From: Fratercula arctica
Taxonomy: Eukaryota > Chordata > Aves > Charadriiformes > Alcidae
Reading direction: 5' to 3'
NCBI GenBank assembly: GCA_947846985.1
Contig: CANTUZ010000007.1
Coordinates: 30,198,355-30,262,354, forward strand
DNA: 64,000 bases
The position numbers and the translations under genes were made by a program. The notes beneath the pieces are model-generated. The model was not told the DNA's origin and ran no database searches. It was given only the letters and a program-made list of their open reading frames with translations. This document shows, one piece after another, positions 26,164-39,638 of the stretch; within the stretch, counting starts at the first letter, position 1; each line of letters begins with the position of its first letter.

Positions 26164-27937
26164 ATCTATCCCTAAACAGCACATGATAAAACAGTGGCAT
26201 CCCACCTTTTTTATGTTTTTGGTACTGAGAGCATTTGCAGAGTTGCAAATCTGCACTGGGGCTGCTTTATCTATTTTATCTTTCAGATGTCATTATTTCA
26301 TCAGATATGCACTGTAATGTATTGCTACCTTTGACTAGGTTTTCTTGAGGTATAGGAACCAAATCTGGGATCAGCAAAAACTTTGATGGATTTTAAATAT
26401 CAAGATCATTAGAAGTTGTTAGGTCAGAATAATGTATAATGGGAGAGGGGTAGGAAAAGGAACCGTAAAAAGAAGAATGCAAGAGTGGAAGAGACTGTTC
26501 AAAAAATGTGCAGTTTGGAAGCCAGAACATGGACCAATGTGTGATGAAGGAATATATATACATATATTTTTAAGCAGAAATTAATAATATGTGGTGGTGT
26601 TATAGCAAAGAAATAATCTTTATATAAAAAAAAAAAAAACTGGTATGAAAATGTGCTGAAAGACGCCATTTGTAGCAAATTGCAGATCTCTTTATTGGTC
26701 GAAATAGCCCAGAGTTTGTATTATTTCCTGCAAACTGTCAGCTTTTGTGACTTTGTTAGTTACCAGTCAAAGAGGTGCAGGGAATGCCTGAGTGAACATG
26801 CAACAAGTAACAATGTCTATTAAGTATCAAGTTCTCTTTTTGGTTGAAACCATGTTTATTTTTTGTCTAAAGAGGTGTTTGTGCAATCCTCTCTACACTT
26901 TCCTTTTCTGTTTTATCAGGCAGCAGCTGTTGCATTAGCAATAGCAGAATCCAGCTTTGAATTTATTTTTTTTTTCCCCCTGCCAATTTTGGGGCTCTGT
27001 ATTGCTTTCTTTGAATCAAATGAGTTAGTTTTATGCGTGCTCCTTTTTGGGAGGATGAATCCTGGGTATATATGTGTGCAAATAATTTCAAGCACTGGAA
27101 AATTTTCACCATGGAAAAGTTGATCCCCAGTAGTGATTATTAGGGACTACAAGCACATCAGCTCTATTTTAACACACCAACGTAATTACTCTGTCCTGCT
27201 CCTTTCTTTGTGAGCAACTGGTAAGTGGTAAGTAATCTCTTTTTAAGCTATTTTCCCCTCAATATGTCAGAGGAATTATTTGAAATAATTATGAAAGAGA
27301 CATAGAATATAAATGTCAGAATAGATGTAGATGGGAAAATATTACTACAGAGGGGTTTTCTAATATGTTGGAAATGTCATTTATGGTTCTGTTTTAATGA
27401 ATGAGTAATTAGTTGGCTGAACGTCATCTCAGTTCTTAATAGAATCTTAGTGGATTAGCTACATGCCTCATGCATATTATCTTACAGAATTTTTCTGCCT
27501 TCTTATAGAGAATAATCTTTTTGCAGGATGCCAAGATGAAAAAGGAGGGGCTCTTCTAATGTAGAGAATTTGTGCTTTTGTTCACTGTTAAATGAATGTG
27601 GATTCTATTTTAAAAATACTTAAAATATATATGTTGATGCTGTTCCTATACTTCTTTCTGCAGAAACAACCCATGTTGCTTTGGATACACGTGCATTTTC
27701 TGCATTGTTTAGGGTTTGGGTTATTTTAATTATATTTTTACATATATTTTTATTTTATTGTTTTTTATTCTCCCTCTTTTTTTGCACAGTCTTATTAGTT
27801 TGTCTCTTGACAACACTTAAAAGATCTTAAAAGCTTTCACCTTTAGAAGTCCTAGTTCCTTTGTTTAGGGGTTTCTCCTGTCCCACATAGCTGTGCTTGG
27901 CAGAGGACTCTCTCAGGATCTCCAAGCAGGGCTCCAT
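26164..27937. other. Gene-less AT-rich DNA with an A14 run
   Basis: No gene recognised. An A14 run lies at 26626-26639 without an upstream AATAAA. The 86-codon frame at 26863-27123 is hydrophobic but AT-driven and unsupported. Confidence 0.5.
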
Positions 27938-27987
27938 TAATGTGGTAGGTGAAGGCAAGAACTAATGTAGTAGGTGAAGGCAGGAAC
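27938..27987. repeat. Two-copy 25-bp tandem duplication
   Basis: A 25-base unit starting TAATGTGGTAGGTGAAGG at 27938-27962 is followed directly by a second copy at 27963-27987 with two transitions. Noncoding as far as can be seen. Confidence 0.9.
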
Positions 27988-28917
27988 ATGCCATTATTCT
28001 GCTTGCATTTCTTAGCTGCACGCATTGTATCCAGAAAACGGTGATTTTTCTAATGCACACATGTACTGTTTGGACAAAACTGTTGGCTTATGCTTGCCAG
28101 ACCTCTTAGAACTGTCTCATATCCAGTGCTATCAACTGGACTATACTGACAAATTGTATACCTGAGCTTTCTTGTTCAGTTTAGACTTTAAGTTTGGAGC
28201 TTATGGCTGGTAGATGTGCAATTTAATACTTTAAATTTGTCCAGATTCAGATTGAAAAGAGTAGGAGGTGTATGGTGTTAGGTAAAATCAAATACTTCTT
28301 GCCTTGAAAATCTCCTAAGATAAACACTTAAGATTGTCTGTAGATTTGAATGTTGATTTCAAAGTCTTTGTATTTTGAATCCCATGAAACTTTTAAAATC
28401 TCAAATACAGATGTTGATTGTTGACTGCCCCTAAAAGCGTGCAAAGAAAACAGTTCAGCTGTTTGCTTTTCCTTATGTTTGAATGTGTTGATGTAAGAAA
28501 TTTATTTTTAATAAACATATGGAAATGTTTATTTCCGTAAAAGCTTTTAAAATGTAAACTCTAATTTTTCCCTGTTTTAGTGTGTGTCACATCTTTGTTA
28601 TATATACACTTTATACTTACTGTTATGTGTTTTCCAAAATTTATTTCTAATTGGGCAGAAGGCTGCCAAGGCATTTAAAAAAAAATCATAAAGTCTGTTT
28701 AACATTTAGGCCTGATGTTTGCCCTAAAGCTATAATTACTTAGGTAATTTTTTCATATCACCTGCTTGTAAACTCCCGCATTAGGTTGTAGCTTACAAAA
28801 AAACGTTGTTTGAGGCACTTAATGTTTCTTGCTTGTGCTACATTCACATTTGTGCATTGCTAGGATGTACTGGTAAATTTCTAAAACATAGGTAAGAGGA
28901 CCTTATGATATACAGTT

Positions 28918-29198
28918 ATGAATAAAGTCAGCTTATCATGGTTCTGTCTTTTCATTGAACCAGGAATTAACCTACTTCCTGAACTCTGTTTTGACAGATC
29001 AGAATCCAGGTATGCAAAGAGAGAAGAATGCATACCTCAGTTTTTCTCAGTTGATGATAAATTTTCCTATTGCAGTTTCAGAGAATCCTGGTACAGCCGG
29101 GAGGAAAAGAAAGTGAGTATCAATAGTATGTGGTCTGTGTTAACATGAATAAACATATACCTGTTGGTTTTACTGAAGAAAAAAAAAAAAAAAAAAAA
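28918..29198 (+). pseudogene. Possible retrocopy 3' end: AATAAA plus A20
   Basis: A canonical AATAAA at 29148-29153 is followed 25 bases later by 20 uninterrupted A (29179-29198), the spacing expected at a processed mRNA end. A 76-codon frame (28918-29148) ends just before the signal and includes a charged stretch ending in RESWYSREEKK; I do not recognise the protein. Against a retrocopy, the segment also has a splice-acceptor-like TTTTCCTATTGCAG just before 29074 and a donor-like GTGAGT at 29112, no flanking duplication is obvious, and processed pseudogenes are rare in birds. A chance coincidence of signal and A run is quite possible. Confidence 0.2.
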
Positions 29199-32100
29199 TC
29201 TAATTTTCTGAATCAGCACCGGACAATGTTATCTGCTACATTATACCTTTCAGTAGCATTATGTGCTTAGAAAAAACAAGGTTTCGGCTGAAATAACTTG
29301 GATTTATAATTTGTTTTCATTTTATTTTATTTACCATCTAGCAAAGTGTTATTTGCAGTGAAATCTGGTATCTCAGCTGAACCATTATATTTAGCTGTAA
29401 TTAGAATAAACTGTCAGCATGAATTACTGTACATTGGTTTTAGAGATCTGTTTGGAGACAACCATTTCTTACCAAAGCAGAGACAGCAATTTGCTGTCTA
29501 ACTTTGGACATTTGCAAAATACACTTAGTGTAAAATTAATTAGGTCATTAGAAACCTATTATCTTGCCTCAAAGGAACTGATTTTAAAAGGAAGCGTGTT
29601 TTCTGTAAAAGGTGACATCTTTGTATTCAAACCTAGTTGTGATTCATTCTTAAGGTTTTATTCTTGCTTTTCTTTCTTCATCAAAATGGAGAGGTGAATA
29701 AACAGGCTATAAGTAATTCTCAGTATTGTAGTATGCGCTAAGGAAGAAAAAGTAATTCTTTAAAGGCCAATTCCATTTTTCAATGGCATTAATCAGACAG
29801 TGTCCAATAACTTACATTCTGGAAAAATAGCTTTGTTTCCTTCATTTTAAGAATTGTCCACAAACACAGTAGAATTTTAGTTAGTACTTTAGTGTTCAGA
29901 ACAATGTAATTAATATAATATTGTGGACAAGTTTCATCCTATCAAATACTATTTGTTATGACTATCTCAACTGTAGTTAATTCTTGCAGTCTGTTCAGCT
30001 TTGAGGGCATCCCATTATTTCACTGGTGGTATGTAATTGGTTTTCTTACCTATCTAGATGATCTGAGCAAATAATTAAGGGTTTTAGGCTCTATTTTTTC
30101 TTTTCTTTCAGTCCAGAAAGAAAACCCTTATCTTTGGCTAGGTACAGAACTATAACTTCTTGGGAGTCGCATGAGAAATGAAACAGAAAAGCCAAAGCCA
30201 TAGTTACTTGGTATTTAACAGGCTTTATGACCACTTTTCTCTTGTCAGTTGCAAACAGTAATATTTGTATATAAGTGTAGAATTTTTGGTTTTCTGTCTT
30301 TGTGTCTTGGTAGGCGAAAGCTCTATGTCTAAGGAATATGAATTTTATATTCTTTATAACATCTAAGCTTGGTTTTGCACAGTGATCTGTTGGGAGGCAT
30401 TTTAAAAATATTTAGTGATGACGAAGTAACCTATTACAGGCCAAACAGAAGAAAAGAGTACAGAAGAAGTCAGGCTAATAAGGAAAGGTATGTCTGTGAA
30501 CTATAGAAGATAGGGTTCTGTGTATTTTTAAAATGAAACTGGATACAGCTGGTTACACCTGAATTGCGGGTCTAGCCTAAAGCTTTTATCTCTACAGTAG
30601 TGCCTCCACTGTGAAGAGATCAACCCTTTGTGAGTGTCATAGATTGAATTAGAATATGGTTTCCAAAACATGTTTAAGCGTTATCTTTACTACATAATCT
30701 GTAATGAAATTTTGCAGAAGAAAAAGCAGATTTGAGAAGTTCAGTGGTCTGTTCTTAACTATATTTTGTCTCATGTACTGTGTTCTAGACTTATTATACC
30801 CTTTCTGTACTGTTGAATTGCCTAGAGACAAATTGATCAGTTTACGCTGTACCCCAAGATTGACATTTTTATGGCATGCAAAAGATAAGAGTTTTAAAAT
30901 TCTAGTATTTGAAAAATTGTCTGGATATCTGAGGGAAACAAACCACAGTTCTGTGGAAAAAGGAAGGCTGTATTATGCTACTGAGGAAGGAACAGTTTGC
31001 CTGTTCAAAAGATAGTTAGACTGAGGCCTTCCAAGCTGCTTAAGCAATTTGGGCTCCTTGGTTCCATTTATTTTGATAGGAACAAATGCTCTCAGATGGG
31101 GACGTGTTAAAGCCTGGACTAGTAATCTGAGATAAGCGTCTGAGTGAATGCTGAGTTTAATTCACAGACAAACAGCTGTGTTTCAGAATGCGTTTCCTTT
31201 TTTTATTATTTTTTTGAGTAATTGTAAAGGGCAGCTGTTCGCTTTTCTTCTGAAGCTATTTTTGAGCTCTGCTTACTCCTCCTACTCGCAAATTATGAAC
31301 TGCCTTTTAAAAATTTGTAATTAATCCAATCTTGAGTATTTTGAAGCTCCTGCTGACTAGTAATGATGAAGCAGGAATGACTCCTGTCTTTTGGGTAAAT
31401 TCTCTGATGGGGGCATCTTACAGCTATGTCATCCCAGTGAAGACCTATGACTATTTCTAAATCCTTGGTTTCAGGACAAGATGACGCTTGTCTGTCCCCA
31501 TGCAGTTTATTCTTCTTGTGTTCATGGCTAGCAGCTGATTCTTTTGCTAACTGATTCCTTCAAAACACCCCTTCAGTGTTTTGTTTAGTCTGTTCTTTGT
31601 TCTGTCCGTGTCCAAAACAGAGTATCTATAAAGAAATTGCCTATAATGAACAAGTCTTCCATACATGCATGTGCTTTTCGTGCTCTGCAATGCTTTTCTC
31701 TCCACCCCTCAAAGTAGGGAAATCTGTGCAGATCCTTTTCCTCCACAGACATGCTGTAGGCAATTTAAACAATTTCACTTCTCAACCAGAATTTTTATTT
31801 AGTATGTTTCTCTGTGCTTTCTCTAAAGCCACCTGCCTAGTTTTCCCTCTCTTTTGGAGACTTCCCTGCCGGGAGTCTGAATGCTGCTGATCATACAGGC
31901 AGGATTCAATTCAGAAAAACACAGCAAGCATAATTTACCTTTCAGCTTCCATCCCCTGTGTTGTCTCAGGGTTTTGTTTTTGCTTTCAGTGAATGCACAA
32001 GCTTGCCACAAAAATTATTTTGGCTGCCTCTAAAACAAGGGAAATTTTCTTTTCACCTTTTATATTCTAAATTTTTAGCACAAAACCCGATAGACAAATC

Positions 32101-35100
32101 CAGTAGGCACTGTCAATGTGACAAAGAATTATTCTACAATTAGACTACAATATATCAAGAGACAGTATCAGATAAAGGAGAAAAATAGCCATACCTCATC
32201 TATTGACCTATGTTCTGAGACAATAAACTAGAAGAGGAAGCAAAAACCATCAGGCTTTAGTAAGAACCATCCTGAAGTGTCTACTTCAAACACTGGTCCA
32301 ATGAATACTGCTTTTTAACTTGTGAATTACATGGAGTTATAAGCAGAAGGCATCTTTTTAAGTAAACAGACTAGAAGTTTTTCAAAGAAACCTGGAGAAA
32401 GTTGGATTGTTCACGTCTTAGTCCTTAGGTATTCACTAAAAGTATCTTAATAGGCACCTGTATTTTAATATTCTTGGTTTGAGACTACATTGGGTGTTCA
32501 ATTACTGAAATACATATAAACTCCAGTACATGTACAAATGTTTCATATTGAGGATGTGCATAATATTGATATAATCAACTTTTTGGTGGCTTCTGAGCAT
32601 TTTAAGGGTAATATGCAGCAGACTGACAGTGACTTCACAATTTTGCAGTGTAAGTTTACTTTACCATAATATTCATCTGATACTTTACAAGCTAAAATAT
32701 CATTTCTGCAGAATAGTCAGAATACAGTTAATTAGCAAAGCGCTGACCAGGCACAAACCCAGATCTCTCTAAAATGTTAAGATGACAGTAAGCTGATCCT
32801 GCAAATTTGCTCTGTTTTTAATTGTCTGCTTGTGGCAAGCTTGCCCAATATTGATGCATACGCATGGTGCAAGCAAGCAGTAGGCATGCTAAATACCCCC
32901 TCACAAAAACCTGATGTAAACTTAACTTTGGTTTTGCAGACAAACTGCTGTAAATACAGTATGAGCCAGTGTTGTTGGTTTTTGTTGGTTCGTGGTTCTT
33001 TTTTTTAAGGTAACCTTGGTAAAAGGTCTTAGATAGCTGAATTGATTCAGCTAATCTCAGGAAGGCAGAAGACCATTGCAATTTTGCTTTGTCCTTTCAA
33101 AAAACCTACAGATTTTGCTGACTGGCTTCTGCTTCCAGCTTGCAGTAATTGGTGGCAAACACAAAGCTAATTCCTTATTACACAGTTTTTTCAGGGGGTT
33201 AATGGGTAAGCTGTTCAGTACAAAATAGTCAGGCAATAAGGTGGCACCTAGGAGAACAAATATCTGTAATTCCCATTCTCCATTGCGGTGTTTTTGTTTT
33301 ATGTCTCTTGTCAATGTTCTTTTTCATGTAGATTCACTTTATGTAAAGTAACGCATAACAAAAAGCTGCGCATAGTTGGCTGACATAGAACACAGTGAAG
33401 ACCTGGTCATCCATATCCAAGTAGAAAGTTCTGTATGTTCATTTATATCTGTAGCTGTTAGGAACATACAGGGTAAGGAATTTGTAGAAGGGGGAGACCT
33501 GAGAAAAATGAGTTATTTACAACAGTAGAAAGGATATCTTAGAGAAGGAGAATGTGATAAAGTGTAATACTTTTATCAAAGTCTTCTAGCTGCAATAAAA
33601 TAAATTGTTACCCTTACCATATAGGAGAGCAGATGAAAATATAAATGCAGAGCTCATTTATTGTATCTTATTCTGATTTTATCCCATTTGTTTTTCCTTT
33701 TTATTGACAGCTTCATTTTCAAATTAGGATAATAGCATCATATTCTTTCTCTAATTGTGTATATTTAAGTCTCTTTGTCTTGAGGGCTTTGTGTTATCAT
33801 AAAGAAATCTGACTGAAATGGAGTTTTCTCTTATATCATCATTGGCAAGCTTTGTAATCTGAAACTAATGTGCTCTTATTCCAATGGCTCCCTCACCTCT
33901 ACTTATATCCTTACTTCTTTCTAAATACAATAATAAAAATAATAAAAACACAAAAACACAGCGAGGAAATAGCAAGGCTCTAAAGACTTTAGAAGATCTT
34001 GAGTTTTATGTCCATTTATTTAGAAGGGTGTGTCTGCTATTGAAAAGAAGGTGAGATCCTTAGAGAACTGTAAGGGTGCTGTCTCCCGCTTGTTTCAGAA
34101 CCTTATTCCTAAGGCACTAAGTTCCCTCTAGATGTCTTACATACACAAAGGCTACCAGATCAAGTATCTGTTCTGTGTCAGCTTTGCACAATTCTGTATT
34201 TCTAGGGTGAATAATCATATTTCACATTCTGGAGTGTAATGGGAGCTGGTTAACACATGGTTAATTATTCTGCTACAGAGCTGTCTGCATTACATGGAAA
34301 GTAAGAAGAGCTAGAATACAGTTTCTCTGTTGATTTTGCTAATTCATACTTGGATTGGTTGATTTTGCATGGATACGGGAATTAGCAAGGAAGAGAAGGC
34401 AACATCCATACATGTTCTCTTAAGAGATGAAGGAAGAGATATAAGGGTTTGGTTTCCTTTGCTTTGGCTTTACTGACAGGTAGAAAGCAGTACTTGTATT
34501 TCCTATATTTTCTCCTGGTGCTTGGGGGCCTTTCTTTTCTTTTACAGGGATAGTAACATGATATTAGAAAGAGATAAAATAAGGTAAATCTTGCAGAGTG
34601 TCAGTGTAAACTATTCTGTCCTGCCTCTTAAGAGGGTAAACAACCAAAGGCATGGCAACTTTCTTCTGATGTGATGAACTAGCAGTTGTGCAGGGAGCAC
34701 ATGGGCATTGCACTTCAACTTTCTAGACTGTAGGCAGTTGCAGACACAATATTTTTAAAATTAGAAATAACCCCTTGTAATTTTATGGGACATCTGAAGC
34801 TGGGGATGTAGATTGGAGATAGCTATACGTATAATAGCTGAACCAAAAATGTTTAGACTGTATGCGACCATCTGTTTATTGTTTTATTTGTGGTGGTTTA
34901 TACAGTTGTGTGAAAGAGATTGGTTTATTTATGAATAGCAATGCTAACAAATTAATAACATAACAAGCATGCTGCAAGGGTGCTGACCTTTAGAAAGGAA
35001 GAGCTGTAACACAGAGAAGGTTGACTTCATTAGAATGTATTAGATGCTTTGGCAACCAGTCCCAAGGGTGGAATTGCTGATAAGCCAGAACCATGGAGAA

Positions 35101-35420
35101 CCTGACAAGTCATTAGGAAGGTAAGCCCCATATCATCAGAAAAATCATACGTCTGATACTGAGATGACATGCATGAATGGTAGCTTCACTGTTCGCAATG
35201 ATTTATGTTGATTTAAGTAAATTCTTGTTTATTTTTTGTTGTACAATAAATATTTCCAGCTACTGGTATAACTAGCTAGATGGTGTTAGGGTGAATTGCC
35301 ATTTTAAAATGAGTGTACTCTCCCAGAATGATTCTGGGGAGCTTCCCAACTGACTTTGCCACAGGTTGTTATTGTCAACTGCCAGACCTCAGGCTAGTTT
35401 TGACACTTTTATCCTTATGA
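29199..35420. other. Gene-less AT-rich DNA
   Basis: More than 6 kb without a recognisable exon, RNA gene or transposon. Frames of 85-104 codons at 29.4, 30.7, 31.6 and 33.1 kb have no domain and no consistent splice sites. An AATAA/ACAAAAACACA simple patch occurs at about 33930-33960. Confidence 0.55.
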
Positions 35421-35444
35421 TTTTTTTTTTTTTTTTTTTTTTTT
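35421..35444. repeat. T24 homopolymer
   Basis: An uninterrupted run of 24 T. On the minus strand it would be a poly(A) tract, but no AATAAA or transcript-like sequence precedes it on that strand. Confidence 0.9.
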
Positions 35445-37815
35445 ACCAGTAGAATGTGCAGATTTAAAACTTTTTTATGAGAATTTTCCCTTAGTGTGTT
35501 TGCTGAGTGGAAAAGGTGCATAAGAGCTCTTGAGGCTATTTAATAGAACCCTTAAATACTTGTTTTTGAAGTTTGTGATGATTTGGACTTAGATCTGTCA
35601 ACTTGACTTAAAATTACTGCTCATACTTTTTTCTGTTGGAAAATAACATATTCTAGGTCAATAGGAAGTTAGCTGTGATGTTCTTTTTTCTGACATCCTA
35701 CCGAATCCCTTGTCATGTATCCTGTTATGGATGTGTGATAAGTACTTCTAAGAACTGTTATTTGTGTCACATTTCAATAGTCCTTTTTTCCCCAATCCTG
35801 TTTCTAATGAAGTCTGTGAGAAATTATTAAATAAGGAATACAGACGTGGATTTTGAGCTTTGCTAACACCACTACCTTCTATTTCCATATGGAAATTGCT
35901 CTTCAGGACTCCAGCTGAGCCATTGGGATGCCCGTTCTAATTCTGTATGCATTTTTAAGTGAGGTGAAAGCCTGTTTGTCATTTTAAGCATTTGTTTTGG
36001 ATAGCTGAAATGGAGATGAGATCATGCGGATACACCATGCTTGAACAAACTTGACAATGAAGAAAGTGGAGGAATACTATTGGTGGCTCATTGCTGATGC
36101 TATTTGTTTTGTGGGTCTGTGTGAGATACACCCCTCTGTGAAGTTGGTGATCTTGCATGCATCTATTTCCAAAAAGGTGACTACACCCTGAAAATTGACA
36201 TGCCTATGGAGCAAATAAATATCTTTTGCCACTGAATCAGTTAATGGAAGTCATCAGGATGTCTATTTTGTGTGATGATAATGGAGGAGAAAATTTCCAA
36301 TGCCAGACAAAAAAAAAAAGTCTGCATTTTGTTTACCTTACTGAAATGATCAGTGCTGTCAGATTGTAAGGTTCACTTTCAATGCTCTTATGAATATTAA
36401 TATACTTGAAATGTCCTAGAAATTTTTAGGGGAAAAAAATTCCACAAGGATCAGTTTATTCTTTGTTTCCTGACTCCATAATATAATTATGTTGACTAAA
36501 TCTTTACTTAAAAAAGTCAATATGCTTAAAATTAGCCAAATTAAGTTCATTGAAAAGTTTATCTGCTTAGACCTTTAATTCTTTCATGCAAGTTGTAAGG
36601 CAATTTCAGGTGGATGGCTTGTCAAGCCATAGTAGAGTAGAAAACACTGGTGCAAGCTGCATTAGAAGATTATCCATAGGAAAGGTATTGTTTTCTATTC
36701 ATTTAATTTTTCAGAATATGTAAAATGTTTTTCCTTAAAATCTGACACATCAAAAGCTTAACAGCTTTTGTTAAAGGTTTTGCAGTCTGTGTAATGAATC
36801 TTTACAGGAAGGTGTACAAAAGCACGAGGACTCCTTACACATGCAGTCACCAAGACTTGCAAGATAAATGGTAAAGAAAGCCTTACAGACCCTTGACCTT
36901 GGTTGCCATGAGGAAAGAAGCCCACAAACCTATCTGAGCCATGTGGGGGTAAATGAGGTAGAGCTACTTCACTTTCTGTTTTTATTGCAGAGAATGATCT
37001 TGTAGTAAAAGAATATTTGTATTCTGGTTTTTTTGAAGTCCATTGAGGATAAAAAGTAAAAAATGTGTAACAAAAGTTTCTGGTAGAATGTGAGAAAAGG
37101 TGAAATCTCACAGAAAATGTGAGGACAAAAAAGGTGAAAGACTGAAATGAGTCCGGTATAGTATGCTTCTTTATTCAGCCTGGTGTTCTCCTCTGAAAGA
37201 ATTAAAAAATTTATTCTAAAGTCACAGCAAATATGATTGATCTGATGTTGGTTGTATCAGCTGCACAATGGTACATACACACACAGATCTGATGGTTCAG
37301 GATAACTACACAGAAATACACAATACCCTTCACAGGAGAACTCTTTATTTTTAAGTCAATGGTAAATATTGGTTTAAGTGAAAGCACAATTCAGACAAAG
37401 ATAAGGATTATAAACTTTCGTATGAGGAATATTGCTGGTATTGTGTATTATTGTCAAGAAAAGAATGACTTGAACAGGGAGACGAGACAGCTTGATTTAA
37501 CTTCATATTAACTTCTTAGTGTATTGCATTCATTAGTCTTGGATATTATCTCTAAAAATAGCACTTGAAAGTGCCTGTGAATTAGATTTTAGGACTTGAA
37601 AATGTCATTTCTGAAAGAATCAGATATTATACAAGATATGACAGTGGCCAGTGAACAAATTGGGAGCAAAACATTTCTGTCGTTCCCTTAGGTGTGGGTT
37701 GAACTCTGACTTTGGGTATAGGTTAAGTTTCCAGTCCTTACAGAACTGCAAATTGTGATCTGCTGGAGACAGGAATTTTTCTGCTTAAAGTTATGTAGCC
37801 TTAATAGCTGGTTGG
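35445..37815. other. Gene-less AT-rich DNA
   Basis: No gene or repeat family recognised. The 117-codon minus-strand frame at 36758-37111 shows no domain, and nothing supports it as coding. Confidence 0.55.
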
Positions 37816-37838
37816 TTTGTTTTGTTTTGTTTTGTTTG
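37816..37838. repeat. (TTTTG)n microsatellite
   Basis: About four and a half copies of a 5-base TTTTG unit, followed by a T-rich patch up to 37848. A short simple repeat. Confidence 0.9.
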
Positions 37839-39381
37839 GTTTTTTTTTGTTTGATTCCAAGGTCCTTAAAATGCCATTCAAAAGCTATCTCCAATTTCAA
37901 TTGCCTGTTTTTGTACAACAGGTTAAATTCAGGAATGACAGATTTTACATCAAGTAGGATTATAGTAAATATGTATAATCTATAGTGTGGCAGAAAAGAT
38001 AGGAAAGACGTTCTAAAAAGTGGCTTCTTGTGGGCATGTGGTAAATTACCTTTTTTTTTTTAAATTAAGTACTTGTTTGTGTTAGAATTTATAAAGGATG
38101 GTTAAATAATAATAAAAAGACATCATTGTAATAATATTACAACTGTAATGAGGATATCAAGTGCTGTACATTCAGTGAAAGCAAAATGTTTGCTTGAAAG
38201 CAAGCTAGATGGAATCTTTTGCTATAGTACAAATATCTTCAATAATGAATTGATTCCTCTAGTCTAGATAGCCTATTACTGTATGAGTCCCAGCTCAGAG
38301 ACAGAGTCTTGTTTGATGTAAACAAAACTTTCTTTGTGCTGCTGAAATCACCATGTTTTAATTTTGCATATATCTGTAGTGCCCCGAGGAAAGCATTGGT
38401 AACTGACTCATGCAACTCCAGAGTAGAACCTATATGGTTCCAAATATGCTTTATTGGATGCTTTATTGTTTATTTCTTTAAAAGGGCATTGTGGCATTGC
38501 TACCTGGATGTTACTTCTTTCCTTCCCTTAGTATGACAGCTATTCCTTTTTATGTTATTGTTTGTTTTGGTTGGGTTTTACTTAAGCTAATAAAAGCATA
38601 GATGGAGGCATTTTTTTAATTATTTAGTCTTCAGTAAACACCTGTGTCTGTATCACTACCTGGGATTGTCCATTTATCTCATTGTTGCTTTAATATTCTT
38701 AATTCCACATTAAAGAAACTTACTAATTTTTAAATGTCTGCTTTAATCCATGAAAGCATTTAAGATGGTCTTTCTGATCAGATTAAACCGATTAATAGGC
38801 AAGTCGCAGTCTAGCATCATGCTGTTTTGATTCTCGTAATTGAAAACCAGACTACAAGAATCAGCACAATATTTAAAGACTCTTCAACTTCATAGCTTAA
38901 AAACTAAAAGACTTGGACTAATAGACTGTGGACAGGGCTTGGAATTTTGTTTAGAATTAACGAATACTGCTCATTTATCGATAAATATCAATAATATGGA
39001 AGTTTATTAGTGGTGAATATTGAGTCCATTGAACTAAGGTTCATTGAAGGTACATAGAAGTGAAGTCAAAGAATGTCATCAGTGTCCTTAAGTAATACTG
39101 GGATTTTGATTTAACCACAAAATAAGTCTAGAATTGCTGATATCACTTAAGATCTGTCAATTTGCTGTTGTTCACTTACACAGCTTGCATTTGCTGTTCA
39201 AATGTATATTTTTTGGTGGGAATTCAGTACATAGAAGACCATGGTTGTTAGCAGTCCAGCAGGTTTGAAGCTAGCTCTGCTGAGAGATAATAATAATGCA
39301 AATAATTGCATTGATTCTCTCTGGTCAAGCTCTCTACAGGAGGTCAGCTGTTTGCATTGAATACAGTGGTTAAAAAAAATC
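37839..39381. other. Gene-less AT-rich DNA
   Basis: No exon or transposon fragment recognised over about 1.5 kb. Confidence 0.55.
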
Positions 39382-39474
39382 AAATGCAGAGTAAATACTT
39401 TATAATCATTGATGTCATCAAAGCTTATTAAATGCAGAGTAAATACTTTATAATCATTGATGTCATCAAAGCTT
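39382..39474. repeat. Two-copy 48-bp tandem duplication
   Basis: A 45-base block starting AAATGCAGAGTAAATAC (39382-39426) recurs exactly at 39430-39474, giving a 48-base period. All 45 bases are identical. Because the period is a multiple of three, the minus-strand frame across it repeats 16 residues, but this alone does not make it coding. Perfect identity suggests a recent event or an assembly artefact. Confidence 0.95.
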
Positions 39475-39603
39475 TTTTCAGATAAGTCATAATGAGAGAA
39501 ACAGGATGATGTCATTTTCTTGTCTCTGCTATAATTTTAACTGTACTGTGTCGATCTGCAGCTGTTCTCAAGTGCCTCGCATATGGCCATAACCTGAAGG
39601 ACT
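39475..39603. other. Unique spacer between two repeats
   Basis: Nothing recognisable. Confidence 0.5.
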
Positions 39604-39638
39604 CCCCCCCCCGCCCCCCAACCCCCCCCTTTTTTTTA
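39604..39638. repeat. C-rich tract followed by T run
   Basis: Runs of C (9, 6 and 7) separated by G and AA, then a T8 run. The minus strand has three long G tracts with very short loops, a strong G-quadruplex candidate. Confidence 0.9.

Noticed and set aside
27963..27987. GTAGTAGGT as a let-7-type microRNA
   Set aside because: The match is only a few bases, no complementary arm lies within about 80 bases, and the segment is part of a tandem duplication.
26128..27987. Spaced short repeats as a CRISPR array
   Set aside because: There are only two copies each of two unrelated units, directly adjacent without spacers, in an animal genome.
30704..31015. 103-codon plus-strand frame
   Set aside because: AT-rich, no domain, no acceptor or donor pairing convincingly with it.
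36758..37111. 117-codon minus-strand frame
   Set aside because: No domain, no splice context and no compositional support.
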